Below the pieces are notes generated by a model, which did no database searches, was not told where the DNA came from, and worked only from the letters and a program-made list of their open reading frames with translations. A DNA stretch of 64,000 nucleotides, taken from contig CP136062.1 of assembly GCA_032622095.1 (NCBI GenBank), forward strand, positions 152,390,875 through 152,454,874. The letters run 5' to 3'. Source of the stretch: Siphonodentalium dalli (Eukaryota > Mollusca > Scaphopoda > Gadilida > Siphonodentaliidae). Position 1 is the first letter of the stretch; each line of letters begins with the position of its first letter. Positions 54,759 to 64,000 of this stretch are shown here, piece after piece. A program made the translations under genes and the position numbers.

Positions 54759-55053
54759 CGGGGCCTCGGTGGCTCAATCGGTTAGGGGTACAACTACAAG
54801 CCGTTTCGCCCTCCAGCGCTGGCGATAAGGGTTCAAATTCACATGTTTCCATCGTGGACTTTGTAACTCGAAATTGGTATCTGGTGGAGTTGACAGTTAC
54901 TCGCCGATGGCCGGTAGTTTGCCGCAAAATGGTCAACGAGTTTATCAGCCATTGAAATTACTGTTATATTAGCCGCAAGTGTGAGGATTTCCTCCGCCAC
55001 GAAAACTGGCAATGCCGTGATATGGTCTCAGTTGCTGAAAGCGACATTAAACC

Positions 55054-55083
<30 letters not shown>
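54759..55083 (+). mobile_element. tRNA-derived SINE, 325 bp, with 12-bp target duplication
   Basis: The head CGGGGCCTCGGTGGCTCAAT then CGGTTAGGGG is an A-box region and GGTTCAAATTC (54829-54839) a B box, about 50 bp apart as in a tRNA promoter for RNA polymerase III. The body ends GCTGAAAGCGACATTAAACC and a (CAAT)n tail of about 7 units (55051-55083). Flanks ATAGAATTAGTT (54747-54758) and ATATAATTAGTT (55084-55095) are a 12-bp target duplication with one mismatch. It splits the LINE ORF between NGIELV and RVGNQ-like residues. Style resembles molluscan V-SINE/RUDI-type elements (memory). Mobilised by a LINE in trans. Confidence 0.9.
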
Positions 55084-55085
<2 letters not shown>

Positions 55086-55756
55086 ATAATTAGTTAGGTT
55101 GGGAATCAAATGCGAGCACAGTCCATTAAATTCCTAGATATTATCATGGATGAAAACTTAACTTTTAAAACCCACATATCAATGATACAAATGAAACTGA
55201 AACACACCTTCTACTGCTTGAACAAAGTTAAAAAATATTTTACCAAGAGAATCATGAAAAATTCTATACCACTCCTTAGTCCACAGCCATCGTCTTTTCG
55301 TTCTCCGGTATGGGGGCATTCATGTCATGCTAGTGTGCTGTCAACCTTACAATAAAGGAAAATTCCTATTCTATGCAATTCTAACTATAAAAACCACACA
55401 GAACCCAATTTTCAAACAAGAGAATATTCTAATGTTCAAAGAACTCTATACCATGCACGAAGCGCTCTTTATGTACATCTGGACTAAAAGAAATCTCCCA
55501 AAAATCATTTGATAAAATGTTCGTTTAGTCCCTCGGTGTAAATACAAGACAGGCGAATAAACTAAGAGGCAAAACCCCGAGAACATGTTTCTCAGAAAAT
55601 CTACCAACACGTTCATTTCCCAATGTGTGGAATTCGGTTAACTCCAAAATAAAAAATTGTAAAATTTAATTATGTATTAAAACATTATCTACTGAACTAA
55701 TATGTAAATATTCGGCGAAATGTAAAATCAAATCATGCTACATTTGCGATAGATAA

Positions 55757-56905
55757 TCGTCATATCACTTGCCTCAAGCAACTTACAACTTCGCGTTATC
55801 ACCCTGAACATTCCGAACTTCCAGACAGCCATGGGTCATGCACGGCGCCGTCCGTGGATTGTCAAAATTGAACTATTATATATGGTGAGGAAAATTATGA
55901 ACGACTTTAAAGTGATGTGAAACACTCCCGCAGGGTGATCACATAGAAATGGAGAATAATCTTGCTCGTGTAGTTTTGTTTACAAATATGAATTCAAATT
56001 GATAACACACACAAATGTCATTCTTATATATTAACTAGAATGCACTCTCTGGAACTGCCTATACTTGCGCCCCATCACACATTCGGCATGTGTTGCGGTG
56101 TCTTACCAACAGCAGTTTGAATCACGGGTGCTGGCCCCTCGTTTGAGAGAGATCGATAACAAAATTCTAGATATCAAATCTCAGTTCATCCATCGCTGAA
56201 ATAGTTGTGTGTACGGACATAATATCTCTATTATCTCAAGTTGATATATTACACTATTATAAATGCTAGTCTTAGTAATACGCACGAGTTGTTTGACATA
56301 TTTATAGAACATTATAGACATCGTTCATATAAAGATACGAAACGAAGTTGTTGGCAGATGGAATAGCCAGTCCGTGTAACACGAGTCGCAGCTGTCTGGA
56401 CATCGACGCAATAATGTCTGGTGTTTTGCGCGCCCATGTAGCTCGTGACGTCCTGATGTGCGTCATGACGTCATGGCGTCTTGATCGGTTTCCAGAAAGA
56501 AATCATTCAAAATTGTTAATTTATGAACGATTTATTACCAAAATAAAGCCAGATGACGATGCAAATTAAGTATATATCTTGATTTAAATTACAATTGATG
56601 CAACCATTTCATATTTTGCGTGTCCATTATTTACAGTATGTACTTCCGGTATGACGTAACATGTTCGTGGAAGGACAGACAACAGACAAAGATCCGAACC
56701 GAAAACATTACTTGCGTCCAGCATGGACTGGCGCAAGTAATTAAATGCAATGACTCTGGGTGGCGAAATCATTTGTATTTGTTTATCACCGATAGTTGCG
56801 TCCCGATTCCAGAAATAAATATTTACAATTGGGCATAGTTCAGACGATGATTGCTATGGATTGGTATGGTCGGTTTCTTTGAAATTTTCGGCCATGTTAG
56901 TAGAA
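55757..56905. other. LINE 3' flank and unassigned DNA
   Basis: No poly-A or TATCC-type tail was found after the LINE stop. A plus-strand frame at 56348-56569 and another at 56620-56838 have no recognised domain. This segment is still inside the interruption of the Gypsy provirus. Confidence 0.4.
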
Positions 56906-57067
56906 TTATACATTCCTCATGTTGGCATAACTCCTGAGTACAAATTTAACAGTTTCACGCACCCGAAAAGGTCCATAATATGTCTTTAAGTTGTCATAAA
57001 AATCTGCCAGATTTCTTGCTTTCCGCCGTCCACTCTGTTTGATCTTGTCCATCAAACCCAAAATTAT
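56906..57067 (-). pseudogene. Short LINE RT-upstream fragment (tentative)
   Basis: A minus-strand frame reads MDKIKQSGRRKARNLADFYD then NLKTYYGPFRVRETVKFVLR and stops at 56906. FYDNLKTxYGP followed by a linker is characteristic of the region between endonuclease and RT in some APE-type LINEs (often annotated 'endonuclease-reverse transcriptase'). Only about 53 codons are readable, so this is a weak call. Confidence 0.35.
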
Positions 57068-57290
57068 TTTAGATATCTACTCTTAAGTTCACAATTTATA
57101 CTATTTTCAATTAAAATATCAATGTAGTATATTTAAAATTAACACCTACCAAAACCTGAAACTACAAACGCCATCAAATCTTCTTGTTGTATTATTTATT
57201 CAGGGCAGCAGGAAGACGGTCAGCAGGTCATGCTGCTCCTGTACAATACTATTAATTCGCGTACCACTGATTTGTTGCTAATTCTTATTT

Positions 57291-58090
57291 ATTGTACAAA
57301 TAAACATCTACATGTACATACAATTCTTAGTCCAAAGTAATCATATGCCTCTTGAATTGATCACGAAGAAGAAAATGCAGAATATACCAATTCTTCTTCA
57401 AAGAATGCGCATGAGATTGTATGCATATGACTTTTATATCCGACATATTTCAGTAGCTGATGCGTCATCGAGACTCTATATGAATTCAGGAGAACCGCTC
57501 GACACTTGCTTCGTGGATCTACATGTTCATTCAGTCTGCAACTCCATGCCAATTTAGATAACGTTGGAAAATGTGAAATTAAATACTGACCGTGATGATT
57601 AGTTTCAGTGTTTGAACAGTATCGTACATCAAGGGTGGCCTCATTCAATAAATAGTGTTCCGATGTTTATTCGTCAGTTCTGGATTCACGGTTGAAATAT
57701 CTGAGATCAATGGCATTCTCTAAAAAAGCTCTCAATTTATAATACCGAAATGTTGAAGAATTACATTACGGTCATGGAGAAAGCCAAAAAAGCGCCCTCG
57801 CGATCCAGCTAGTCAGTTGCTTTGGAACGTGTCAAATGTACCGATCGTCAAATACAATAAATCATGAAAATTCTATTTTGCCCATTGCAGAAAGTTGGGA
57901 CTGATTTTGTCAAGGGCAAAATCAACACTACTTAATACTTGTAGACTAATATAGCCGGTTCTTCGAGGTTGTTCAGCTTCACAATCAAATCTTCACCTGT
58001 AATTAGCCATATAAAATCAGTGTTCGCGCCTCATGTAATTCAATAAATTCTTGTTAGTGATGGAGGATGCAAAGTTCATTGGATGTATTT
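57291..58090 (+). pseudogene. Gypsy RNase H end and integrase relic
   Basis: FLVQSNHMPLELITKKKMQN and ILLQRMRMRLYAYDFYIRHI then VADASSRL are the C-terminal part of RNase H. Then the linker (LNSIVHQGWPHSIN, IRQFWIHG), MLKNYITVMEKAKKAP (HHCC-zinc region decayed) and, near 57885-58075, KVGTDFVKGK, ISHIKSVFAPHVIQ and ILVSDGGCK, which are integrase-core strings with one catalytic D visible. Stops and frameshifts throughout. It is the direct continuation of the domain broken at 52020. Confidence 0.8.
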
Positions 58091-58390
58091 TCAAATTATA
58101 AGTTGTCACGCAAAATTCATAGGATGTAGCCCAGATTTGAACTGGGCCCAGATTATCAAATTATAAGTTGACAAGGACTATAACTGCGTAAAAAACCTAA
58201 ATCGAACCTGAATTCGAATATAATCTGTATTTTCATATGAATAATCCATACACAAAATATTTGTAAATAATCAGCAAACTATATAACTAAAGCTATCAGC
58301 CGGAAACTAAATAATCGTCAATTAGTCAACAATGACCATAACTCATGATCATTTCGCAAAACGTGTTGCTTTCTACTACTTGCTACAGCT
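58091..58390. other. Unassigned DNA between Gypsy and LINE
   Basis: Two copies of ATTATCAAATTATAAGTTGn.A.-type words at 58091-58110 and 58150-58170. Integrase homology ends near 58090 and no LTR is seen. Confidence 0.4.
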
Positions 58391-60895
58391 TCAAATGTAA
58401 TTTGGAGTATTACTGTTCAGACCATGGTTATCTGAGCGATTATAGATTAGGAGGCTGTGCAGGCTGAACATAAATATTTCCAAAGCTTTTCTACGGTTGC
58501 TCGGTAAGTTTATTAGTGAGCCAAGAAAGAGCAACTTCCTCCGATCGACTTCGTACTCAATGGGTAGCATCCCGAGCAAGGAGAGCGAGAGGATCGTGCT
58601 GCTTCTTGTAGCCATTTGCTGCATATTTTTGATACACATTCTGTATGCCTTTTCAAGGTTCATATATTGAGTCTGTGACAGATTCCACCACATTTCGGTG
58701 CCATATAGGGCTTTTGGAATGACAACGTGTTTAAAAATCTTTAGGTTGGTCATTGGACTAAATTCCTTGGAAATTGGTGAGCGGCAAGCTGCAAAATAGC
58801 ATTTGCGGATAAGTTCTGATGCTTTTTCAACATTCGGGATATTTGAACTGCTAGACTCCTGGATTATACCAAGGTGTGTCACTTGTTTCGTTTGGCTTAT
58901 GTGGCCTGATCCTAGGCTCCATGATTGGGAGTCTATATTTTCGCGGTTACTTGATGTATTAAAGACGACTACTTTGCTCTTTTCCCGTGAGAAGGAGAAG
59001 CGCCATGTCAAACTGTATTTGTGGCACATGGTCAGTAGTCTATGAAGACCACCTTCGGTTAGCGAAGAAACGGTGATATCATCGGCTGTCGTCGGGCATG
59101 AACAGGACAAAGAACTTACATGCATACCATCTGGAGATTCAGACAATGATCTTACGAGGTCATCAATGAAAATAAGATATAAAAAGGGAGATAATATTAT
59201 GCCCAGTCTGATCCCTTGCTCAATGCGAAAAGAATTGGACAGGAAGCCATTGTAGAGTACTTGGCTTTCTATATCAGAATACATATTGTTTAGTAACAAG
59301 AGCATGTGACCTCTTACTCCTTTTTCATATAATTTTCAAATCAATCCTTCGTGCCATACACAGTCGAATGCCTTTTTAGAATCAAGAAGGGCCACAAAGA
59401 GACGTTGAGTTATTTGCTTTTGCATAAGAAACACTATCTTGGAGCTCATATGAAGTGACATAACAGCTAACCCTCTCATAGAAGCCATTCTGCAAGCTGG
59501 TCGGAAAATTCTTGAAGACACAACTCTGCTGTAGTCTCCGAAGGATAATCATTTCGAACAACTTGTATGTGACTGGTAGGTGCGTGATGGCACGATAGCT
59601 GTCGGGGTTTTGCATGGGCTTTGGCTCTCCTTTATAGATGGGCACAATAGTGCCCTTTTTCGTAGCATGTGGAATGTGTGCGAGGCGTAATATTGCAGAA
59701 AACATAGTGCATGGGGAACAATCGGAGCGGCAAGTAGGATATGTTCATTAACTAATTTATCTGAGCCGCCTGCTTTGTTATGTTTTAGTTTCCTAAGAGC
59801 TATATTAATCTCAGCCAATGTAACCACATCTGGGCTGTTATTGTTATGCATGTCCATACCAGTGCGCATACGAAACTCTTCTACTTTGGAGTGGACATAC
59901 TGTTCAAAATATGGCTGATTGTGTTCGGAATGCTTATATAGATCTTATATATATTGATGCCACCCGCTAACAATATCATGAGGGTCCCGACACTTTTTGT
60001 CATTGAAGAGTATTTCTGTTCCGGGACGTATGCTACTTCCCGTTCGCGGACGAATAGCTTTCCAAAAGCGTTTATGTCGGATGTGGCGAATGCTTCAATT
60101 TTTCGGACAGAATCACACATATGTGATTTAACAGCAAGTCTGTGCGCCCTACGGAAAAGACGTTTATGCTCTCTGTAATTTTGGTAGCATTCGTCGTTAA
60201 ACTCGGTGGGCCGGCCAGCGGATATCCAAGCTTTCCTGCTCAGTATCATAGCTTTATGAAGACTTTTGATCTCATTATTCCAATATGGTTTGAATTTGTG
60301 TCTACATTGAGGTTTCTTACCTTAGCGGCAGACAATAAGGCGTTGACAATGTTTGAGTGGAACAAGTCGATATTACATGGTGTATTGAACTGATTTGGTA
60401 GACAAGGAAAGGCATTGTGCAGCAGTGCACAGTACCGCTCAATGTCAAATTTCTCCCAGTTTATTTGATTACGTTAGGTATCGCTATAACTGGTAGAGTT
60501 ATCGCTCATTAGTGAGGGGACTACTGCAGTGCATTTTACAGGCCAATGATTTGATGTATTAATGGCATTGTCATCAACTATTTCAGCATCGTAAACCAGA
60601 TCTATTCTGGAGTTCTGTATGATAATGTGGTCCAGAAGTGAGGAAGAGTACTCCAATATGTCTATCCAGAAACCGTGTAAGCGGCATAACTCTAGAGTTG
60701 TATCGGCGTGGTTCAAATTCAGACTGTGAATCTAATCTTGAAAGATTCGCATTGCAGTTTCCATAAGAATAATAGAACCGTGTGTTGAAAAAATATTGAT
60801 GAGGTCAGACAAGTCAGAGAGACATTTCTCGTACGAATCATCCGGGAGGTTCGAATTTGGAAGATACTGTGATGAAATTACTGTATATTTTTATG
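58391..60895 (-). pseudogene. 5'-truncated LINE, same family as 31.0-34.5 kb, frameshifted
   Basis: From the 5' side: endonuclease SQYLPNSNLPDDSYEKCL, then after a frameshift GNCNANL (GDFNAHI in the other copy), LLDHIII and NTSNHWPV (SNH as in the other copy). Then NIALRKLKHNKAGGSDKL, TIVPIYKGEPKPMQNPDSYR, FVALLDSKKAFDCVW (motif A), EQGIRLGIILSPF (GTRQGG changed to GIRLGI), TTADDITVSSL (catalytic box kept), HLGIIQES, VVIPKALYGTEMWWNL and LGMLPIEYEVDRRKL. Seven frame segments are needed. The N-terminal third of the endonuclease and about 170 C-terminal residues are missing. The last segment (58391-59305, 304 codons) is the longest open piece. Confidence 0.85.
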
Positions 60896-61828
60896 GTCAC
60901 AATTTTGTTCAATTAACCTTTCATCAGTTAGTACATATTAGTTAGTGCTTTATGATATATATTAGCCTTGTTCTAATATTGTATCGGATTTCGACAGTAT
61001 TCAGTTGAAATCACTTTTGCAGTTTTCAAATTCGGTAACTTTACTTCCGGGTACGTTTCTGCTACGTTCGTGAAAATTACGATAATTTCCTATCGTAAAT
61101 TTTCACACTTCTCATTCAAATATCATTAAATATATCACAAATATTTAGTCATCACCAGTTCCTACTCATAAAATAGTAGTTCATTCACATTCATGCTCTT
61201 CGTCAGTTCACATTGATTCATATTTGTGCATTATTTGTTGATAGTATTTTCATCCATTCACAAATTCGCGAAGTAGTATAGCGGTTAAGAAAAAAAATCA
61301 TGCACTTTTGAGTAGAAGTCCCATACTTTACATATAGATACTATGGACCAAGGTAATTAATTTCTGATATGGACCTCTTCTCAAAATTTCCCTATATTCA
61401 CGCAAGGGCGCGTTAAAATATTGCATATTTGTGTCGAAAGATATCCGTTTCCACGTTCAATGTCATTCCACATTTTTAATAAACCGCGCGTGAGATTAAT
61501 GTTTACTTGAACAAAATACGATTTGTTTTCACTTGTTGTGCCTGCTAACTTGCTCATTACGATCAATTATCGAATACCAAATAAATACCAACGGTAAAAC
61601 AAAAACAACAACACCATTCCCCCTGTTATTCATCACAATTGCCACAAACTTACGCAATTTGGCAACGGTTGACGAAATATTAGAATTAATTAGTCCGGGA
61701 GCTAATAGGGGTACCCTTGCACCCCCCCCCTGGGACTTAACTTCACCCCACTCATTTTGTTCCTTATTATGTCCTTCAACTTTTAAGCAATGTTAACAAG
61801 AAAACAAAGTGGCCGTGTAGACTCCAGA
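60896..61828. other. Unassigned AT-rich DNA
   Basis: A small hairpin GTGAAAATTACGATAATTTC / TATCGTAAATTTTCAC lies at 61071-61107. Beyond the LINE truncation at about 60895 nothing else is recognised. Confidence 0.4.
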
Positions 61829-62780
61829 CAAGATGGCGTCCATCATGGTCGCCGTTTTTCAGCCCAGACCTTAGGTCAGTTTTATTCAAATTATAGCGGG
61901 AAAATCTTGTAAAATGTATACAATGTATACATTTTCGTGAAGCTGAGACATAATGACACATTTTTGAGCCAAAATTAAAACTCACCATCCAAGATGGCCG
62001 CCAAAATGGCCACCAGAAGTTGAAAATATAACATTTTTTCACAAATATCTTCTAGATCAATTCATGCTGTTTGGAACTGGTTTAGTATTGCAACTTTATT
62101 TAGTATTTTTTATATTAACTTATCATTGGAGCAACGAAATATGCAATTATTGGGGTCCTAACCCCTTCCGATCCCTCAAAAATTCGATTTTACAGAATGC
62201 GGTATAAAATTTCACAAAAAATCACAATTGGGACTCTAGTCATATTTCAACAAGAAATGAACAGAACTTTGTAATGTAAGTGAGGCATATAATTAACTAT
62301 TAATATTCCAAATCACTGGAACCAAAATTCTTACTTTGGCTCAAAATGGCTGCCAATATGGCCGCCAAAATATGGAAAATGGTAAATATTACACCAGCGT
62401 GTACTGCAATCGCTTACAAGTTGTGGTTGATAAAATTATCTATTCTGCATTCTATACATTGAATACTAACATGTCTGATGCACCATGGTTAATTGTTACT
62501 ATTGTCACCCGTGACATCGTCAAATATATTGGACTTTTCTCTCAAAAACTTGACATAAATATTGGCAAAAATTCACTTTTCAGGTTTGTACCATTTTTTC
62601 AGGTAAAATATAACTATCTTTGGATTGAAAGGTTTTTTTTCGTTTTGGTCTATTTTAAATGTGTCATACTACAGTGTTTATAGACTGAATTGCTCAAGAT
62701 GGCTTCCAAAATGGCAACCAAATTTGTAGAATGTTAATTTTTTACATATATCCCGAACATTCTCTGCATTATCCGAAAAG
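61829..62780. repeat. ~352-bp degenerate repeats with AAGATGGCNGCCAAAATGGC heads
   Basis: CCAAGATGGCCGCCAAAATG (61990), TCAAAATGGCTGCCAATATG (62340) and TCAAGATGGCTTCCAAAATG (62694) head three units spaced 350 and 354 bp. Each is followed by AnnTTTTTnACAnATATC and AACATG/TCATGC words. ACAAGATGGCGTCCATCATG at 61829 is an additional related motif. The core matches the YY1 consensus AAnATGGCnGCC (established knowledge), but binding is not shown. Short frames here have no recognisable domain. Confidence 0.7.
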
Positions 62781-63060
62781 GTAGCATATTGTGACTCACT
62801 TGGTTATTATACATGTTAGTTAATTAACTGACAACTACATGTTCTATTCTGGTTGTCTCAGTTCCGTGTGGAGCATGACAAATTCATTTTAAAGTATACA
62901 ATTTTGCTGAGAACCTCTTTTGTAATTTTGGCCACATTTATTGAAAGGAAATGGGCAGAACTTTGATACAGACCTGAGATGGATCATAATCTTTGGCTAT
63001 TCTGGTCCATTATGATAAAAAAAAATGTCAACATGATACAGTGTGGATGCCAAGATCATA

Positions 63061-64000
63061 GCCAGGGAGTTACTCTATGATCATATGTGAGGTGAATAGG
63101 TATACAGGGAGTTATTGTATGTCATGACTGGTGTGAGTAGGTATACAATGAGTGACTATATGGTTATTAGTGGGTTGTCCATGGTAAGATGCATATAGGT
63201 ATACAGGGAGAGGCCATGGTCAGGTGTGAGGTCAATCGATATGCATGGAGTGACTCTATGGTGTATGCTTGTGTATATTCAGTACGGGTGCAACCGGTGT
63301 ACATGTATGGTCATTAGTGTGGTGTATGGATATAGCTACATGGTCATCTATGTGTTGATTATGTATATATGGAGTGACTGTAATGTCATGGGTGGTATGT
63401 GCATGTGTTGTCTGTATGACCATGGATGGGGTGTGTGGATAAATAGGGAGTGATTTTATGGTTACGGGTAATGTGTACAGGTATACATGGAATGACTGTA
63501 TGGTCATGATTGAATATGAATACCTGGAGTAAGCTGGGTGGACATTATCGAGGGTGTGGGTATATAGTGAGTGTCCGTGTGGTAATGGTGGGATGTATAT
63601 TTATATATCTCGTGGATGTATTATCATTTGCGGGTGTATAAGGCTTAGCTGTATTATCATGGGTGGCGTGTATGATTATGCAGTGAATTGCTGAATTGTC
63701 ATGTGTGAGGTGTATATGCAAGTATGGAGTGTTTGAGTGGTCGTGTGTGCGGGTATTTTGTATATCTGGAAGGGCTGAATGGCCATTAGTGAGGTTTACA
63801 TGTATACCTGTAGTGAATCTATAGTCTAGGGTGAGCTGCATATGTATATCGAGTGGCTATATGACTATGTGTGTCAAATAGGTATACAAGTAGTGACTGT
63901 ATGGTTAATAGTGAGATGAGAACATGTAGGTATACAAGTAGTGACTGTATGGTCACAAATGTAATGAACATCTATACAGGGGGTGACTAAATGGTCATGT
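63061..64000. repeat. Degenerate ~48-bp minisatellite, continuing past the window
   Basis: Repeating theme GGTATACAGGGAGTGACTGT, ATGGTCATGnGTGnGGTGTA, TATG over at least 940 bp. Units vary in length and diverge strongly, with better preserved ones at the right edge (TACAAGTAGTGACTGTATGG at about 63884 and 63935, 51 bp apart). The frames of 75-98 codons across it are array by-products. Confidence 0.85.

Larger units (their letters stand above)
52244..55756 (+). pseudogene. CR1/Jockey-like LINE ORF2, nearly complete but broken and split by a SINE
   Basis: An ATG at 52244 opens MTTDKFPSVDVQG and LLNAPPDDDN, a typical N-terminus. The endonuclease follows: FSIIGLNCRRLNA, VGSIYRPNTAP, YIIGDFNI, LIDHIF and SDVSDDF (SDH altered). 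Then WVILKNALKL, FNDYFAKIGQ, VIPLHKNESP, SILPFFSKLLEQL, HQYGFIKNHS, AFDTISHEILL (motif A), GVPQGS with a one-base deletion, FADETTL (second catalytic D changed to E) and FLDIIMDENLTFKTH. After the SINE it ends with C-x4-C-x2-C and stop at 55754-55756. Same family as 17168-18279. Many stops. The endonuclease and RT copy LINE RNA into a nicked target in intact relatives. It lies within the Gypsy RNase H region. Confidence 0.85.
48810..58090 (+). mobile_element. Decayed Ty3/Gypsy LTR retrotransposon, split by a ~5.3-kb insertion
   Basis: Domain order on the plus strand is LTR end, primer binding site, gag with zinc knuckle, aspartic protease, reverse transcriptase and RNase H (to about 52020), then the rest of RNase H and integrase (about 57291-58090). 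That order (RT before integrase) identifies Ty3/Gypsy rather than Ty1/Copia. The two parts join in the middle of the RNase H region, so the intervening DNA (LINE, SINE and unassigned sequence) inserted later. All domains carry stops or frameshifts. No matching 3' LTR is visible. Confidence 0.82.

Noticed and set aside
53703-54936. Minus-strand ORFs across the LINE at 52-55 kb
   Set aside because: Shadows of the plus-strand LINE coding sequence and SINE.
63226-63841. ORFs of 75-98 codons near the right edge
   Set aside because: By-products of the ~48-bp minisatellite.

Overview
This window looks like repeat-dense, gene-poor nuclear DNA from a marine invertebrate, most likely a mollusc. It is AT-rich, has no operons or ribosome binding sites, and shows no host gene that I can recognise. 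The signs of an animal genome are APE-type LINE retrotransposons, a Ty3/Gypsy element, a hAT transposase relic, a tRNA-headed SINE ending in (CAAT)n, many non-autonomous inverted-repeat elements and several minisatellites. The mollusc assignment is an inference from the style of the SINE tail and of the dispersed repeats; it has not been checked against a database.

Regions: 0-1 kb holds a hairpin and a 27-bp minisatellite of about 22 units. 2-5 kb holds a dispersed repeat and a composite family (420-bp units, a 31-bp array, a palindrome). 5.5-10.4 kb holds a 467-bp MITE and a 4.1-kb element with ~485-bp terminal inverted repeats. 10.6-16.8 kb is a mosaic of LINE-like 3' ends, a 165-bp hairpin, a 326-bp MITE inserted into an older repeat with a 5-bp target duplication, a GGTCCGGGCT array and a 1.2-kb element with a TTAA-type end. 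16.8-18.6 kb is a 5'-truncated CR1/Jockey-like LINE on the minus strand plus a partial duplicate. 21.8-25.8 kb is the composite family again, inverted, with a 2.9-kb CACTG-ended element inserted into its 50-bp array and flanked by TA duplications.

26-31 kb carries a pair of direct repeats, hairpins and a ~150-bp duplication. 31.0-34.5 kb is the best-preserved coding locus: a minus-strand LINE with endonuclease and reverse transcriptase in one 1,181-codon frame broken by one TGA. 36-37.2 kb is a frameshifted hAT transposase on the minus strand. 41-49 kb is satellite-rich: a CAT microsatellite, foldback elements, palindromic GGTACTC minisatellites and a ~300-bp array built on a TTTGCGAT/ATCGCAAA palindrome.

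48.8-58.1 kb is a nested locus. A decayed Gypsy provirus (LTR end, primer binding site, gag, protease, RT, RNase H, integrase) is split inside RNase H by about 5.3 kb of DNA holding a CR1/Jockey-like LINE, and that LINE is itself split by a SINE. 58.4-60.9 kb is a second, 5'-truncated copy of the 31-34 kb LINE family. 61.8-64 kb has ~352-bp repeats carrying AAGATGGCNGCC-type motifs and a degenerate ~48-bp minisatellite running off the window edge.

The coding pieces all belong to selfish elements, so they work together only in the sense of layered insertion. The non-autonomous elements would need transposases supplied from elsewhere, and the SINE would need a LINE in trans.
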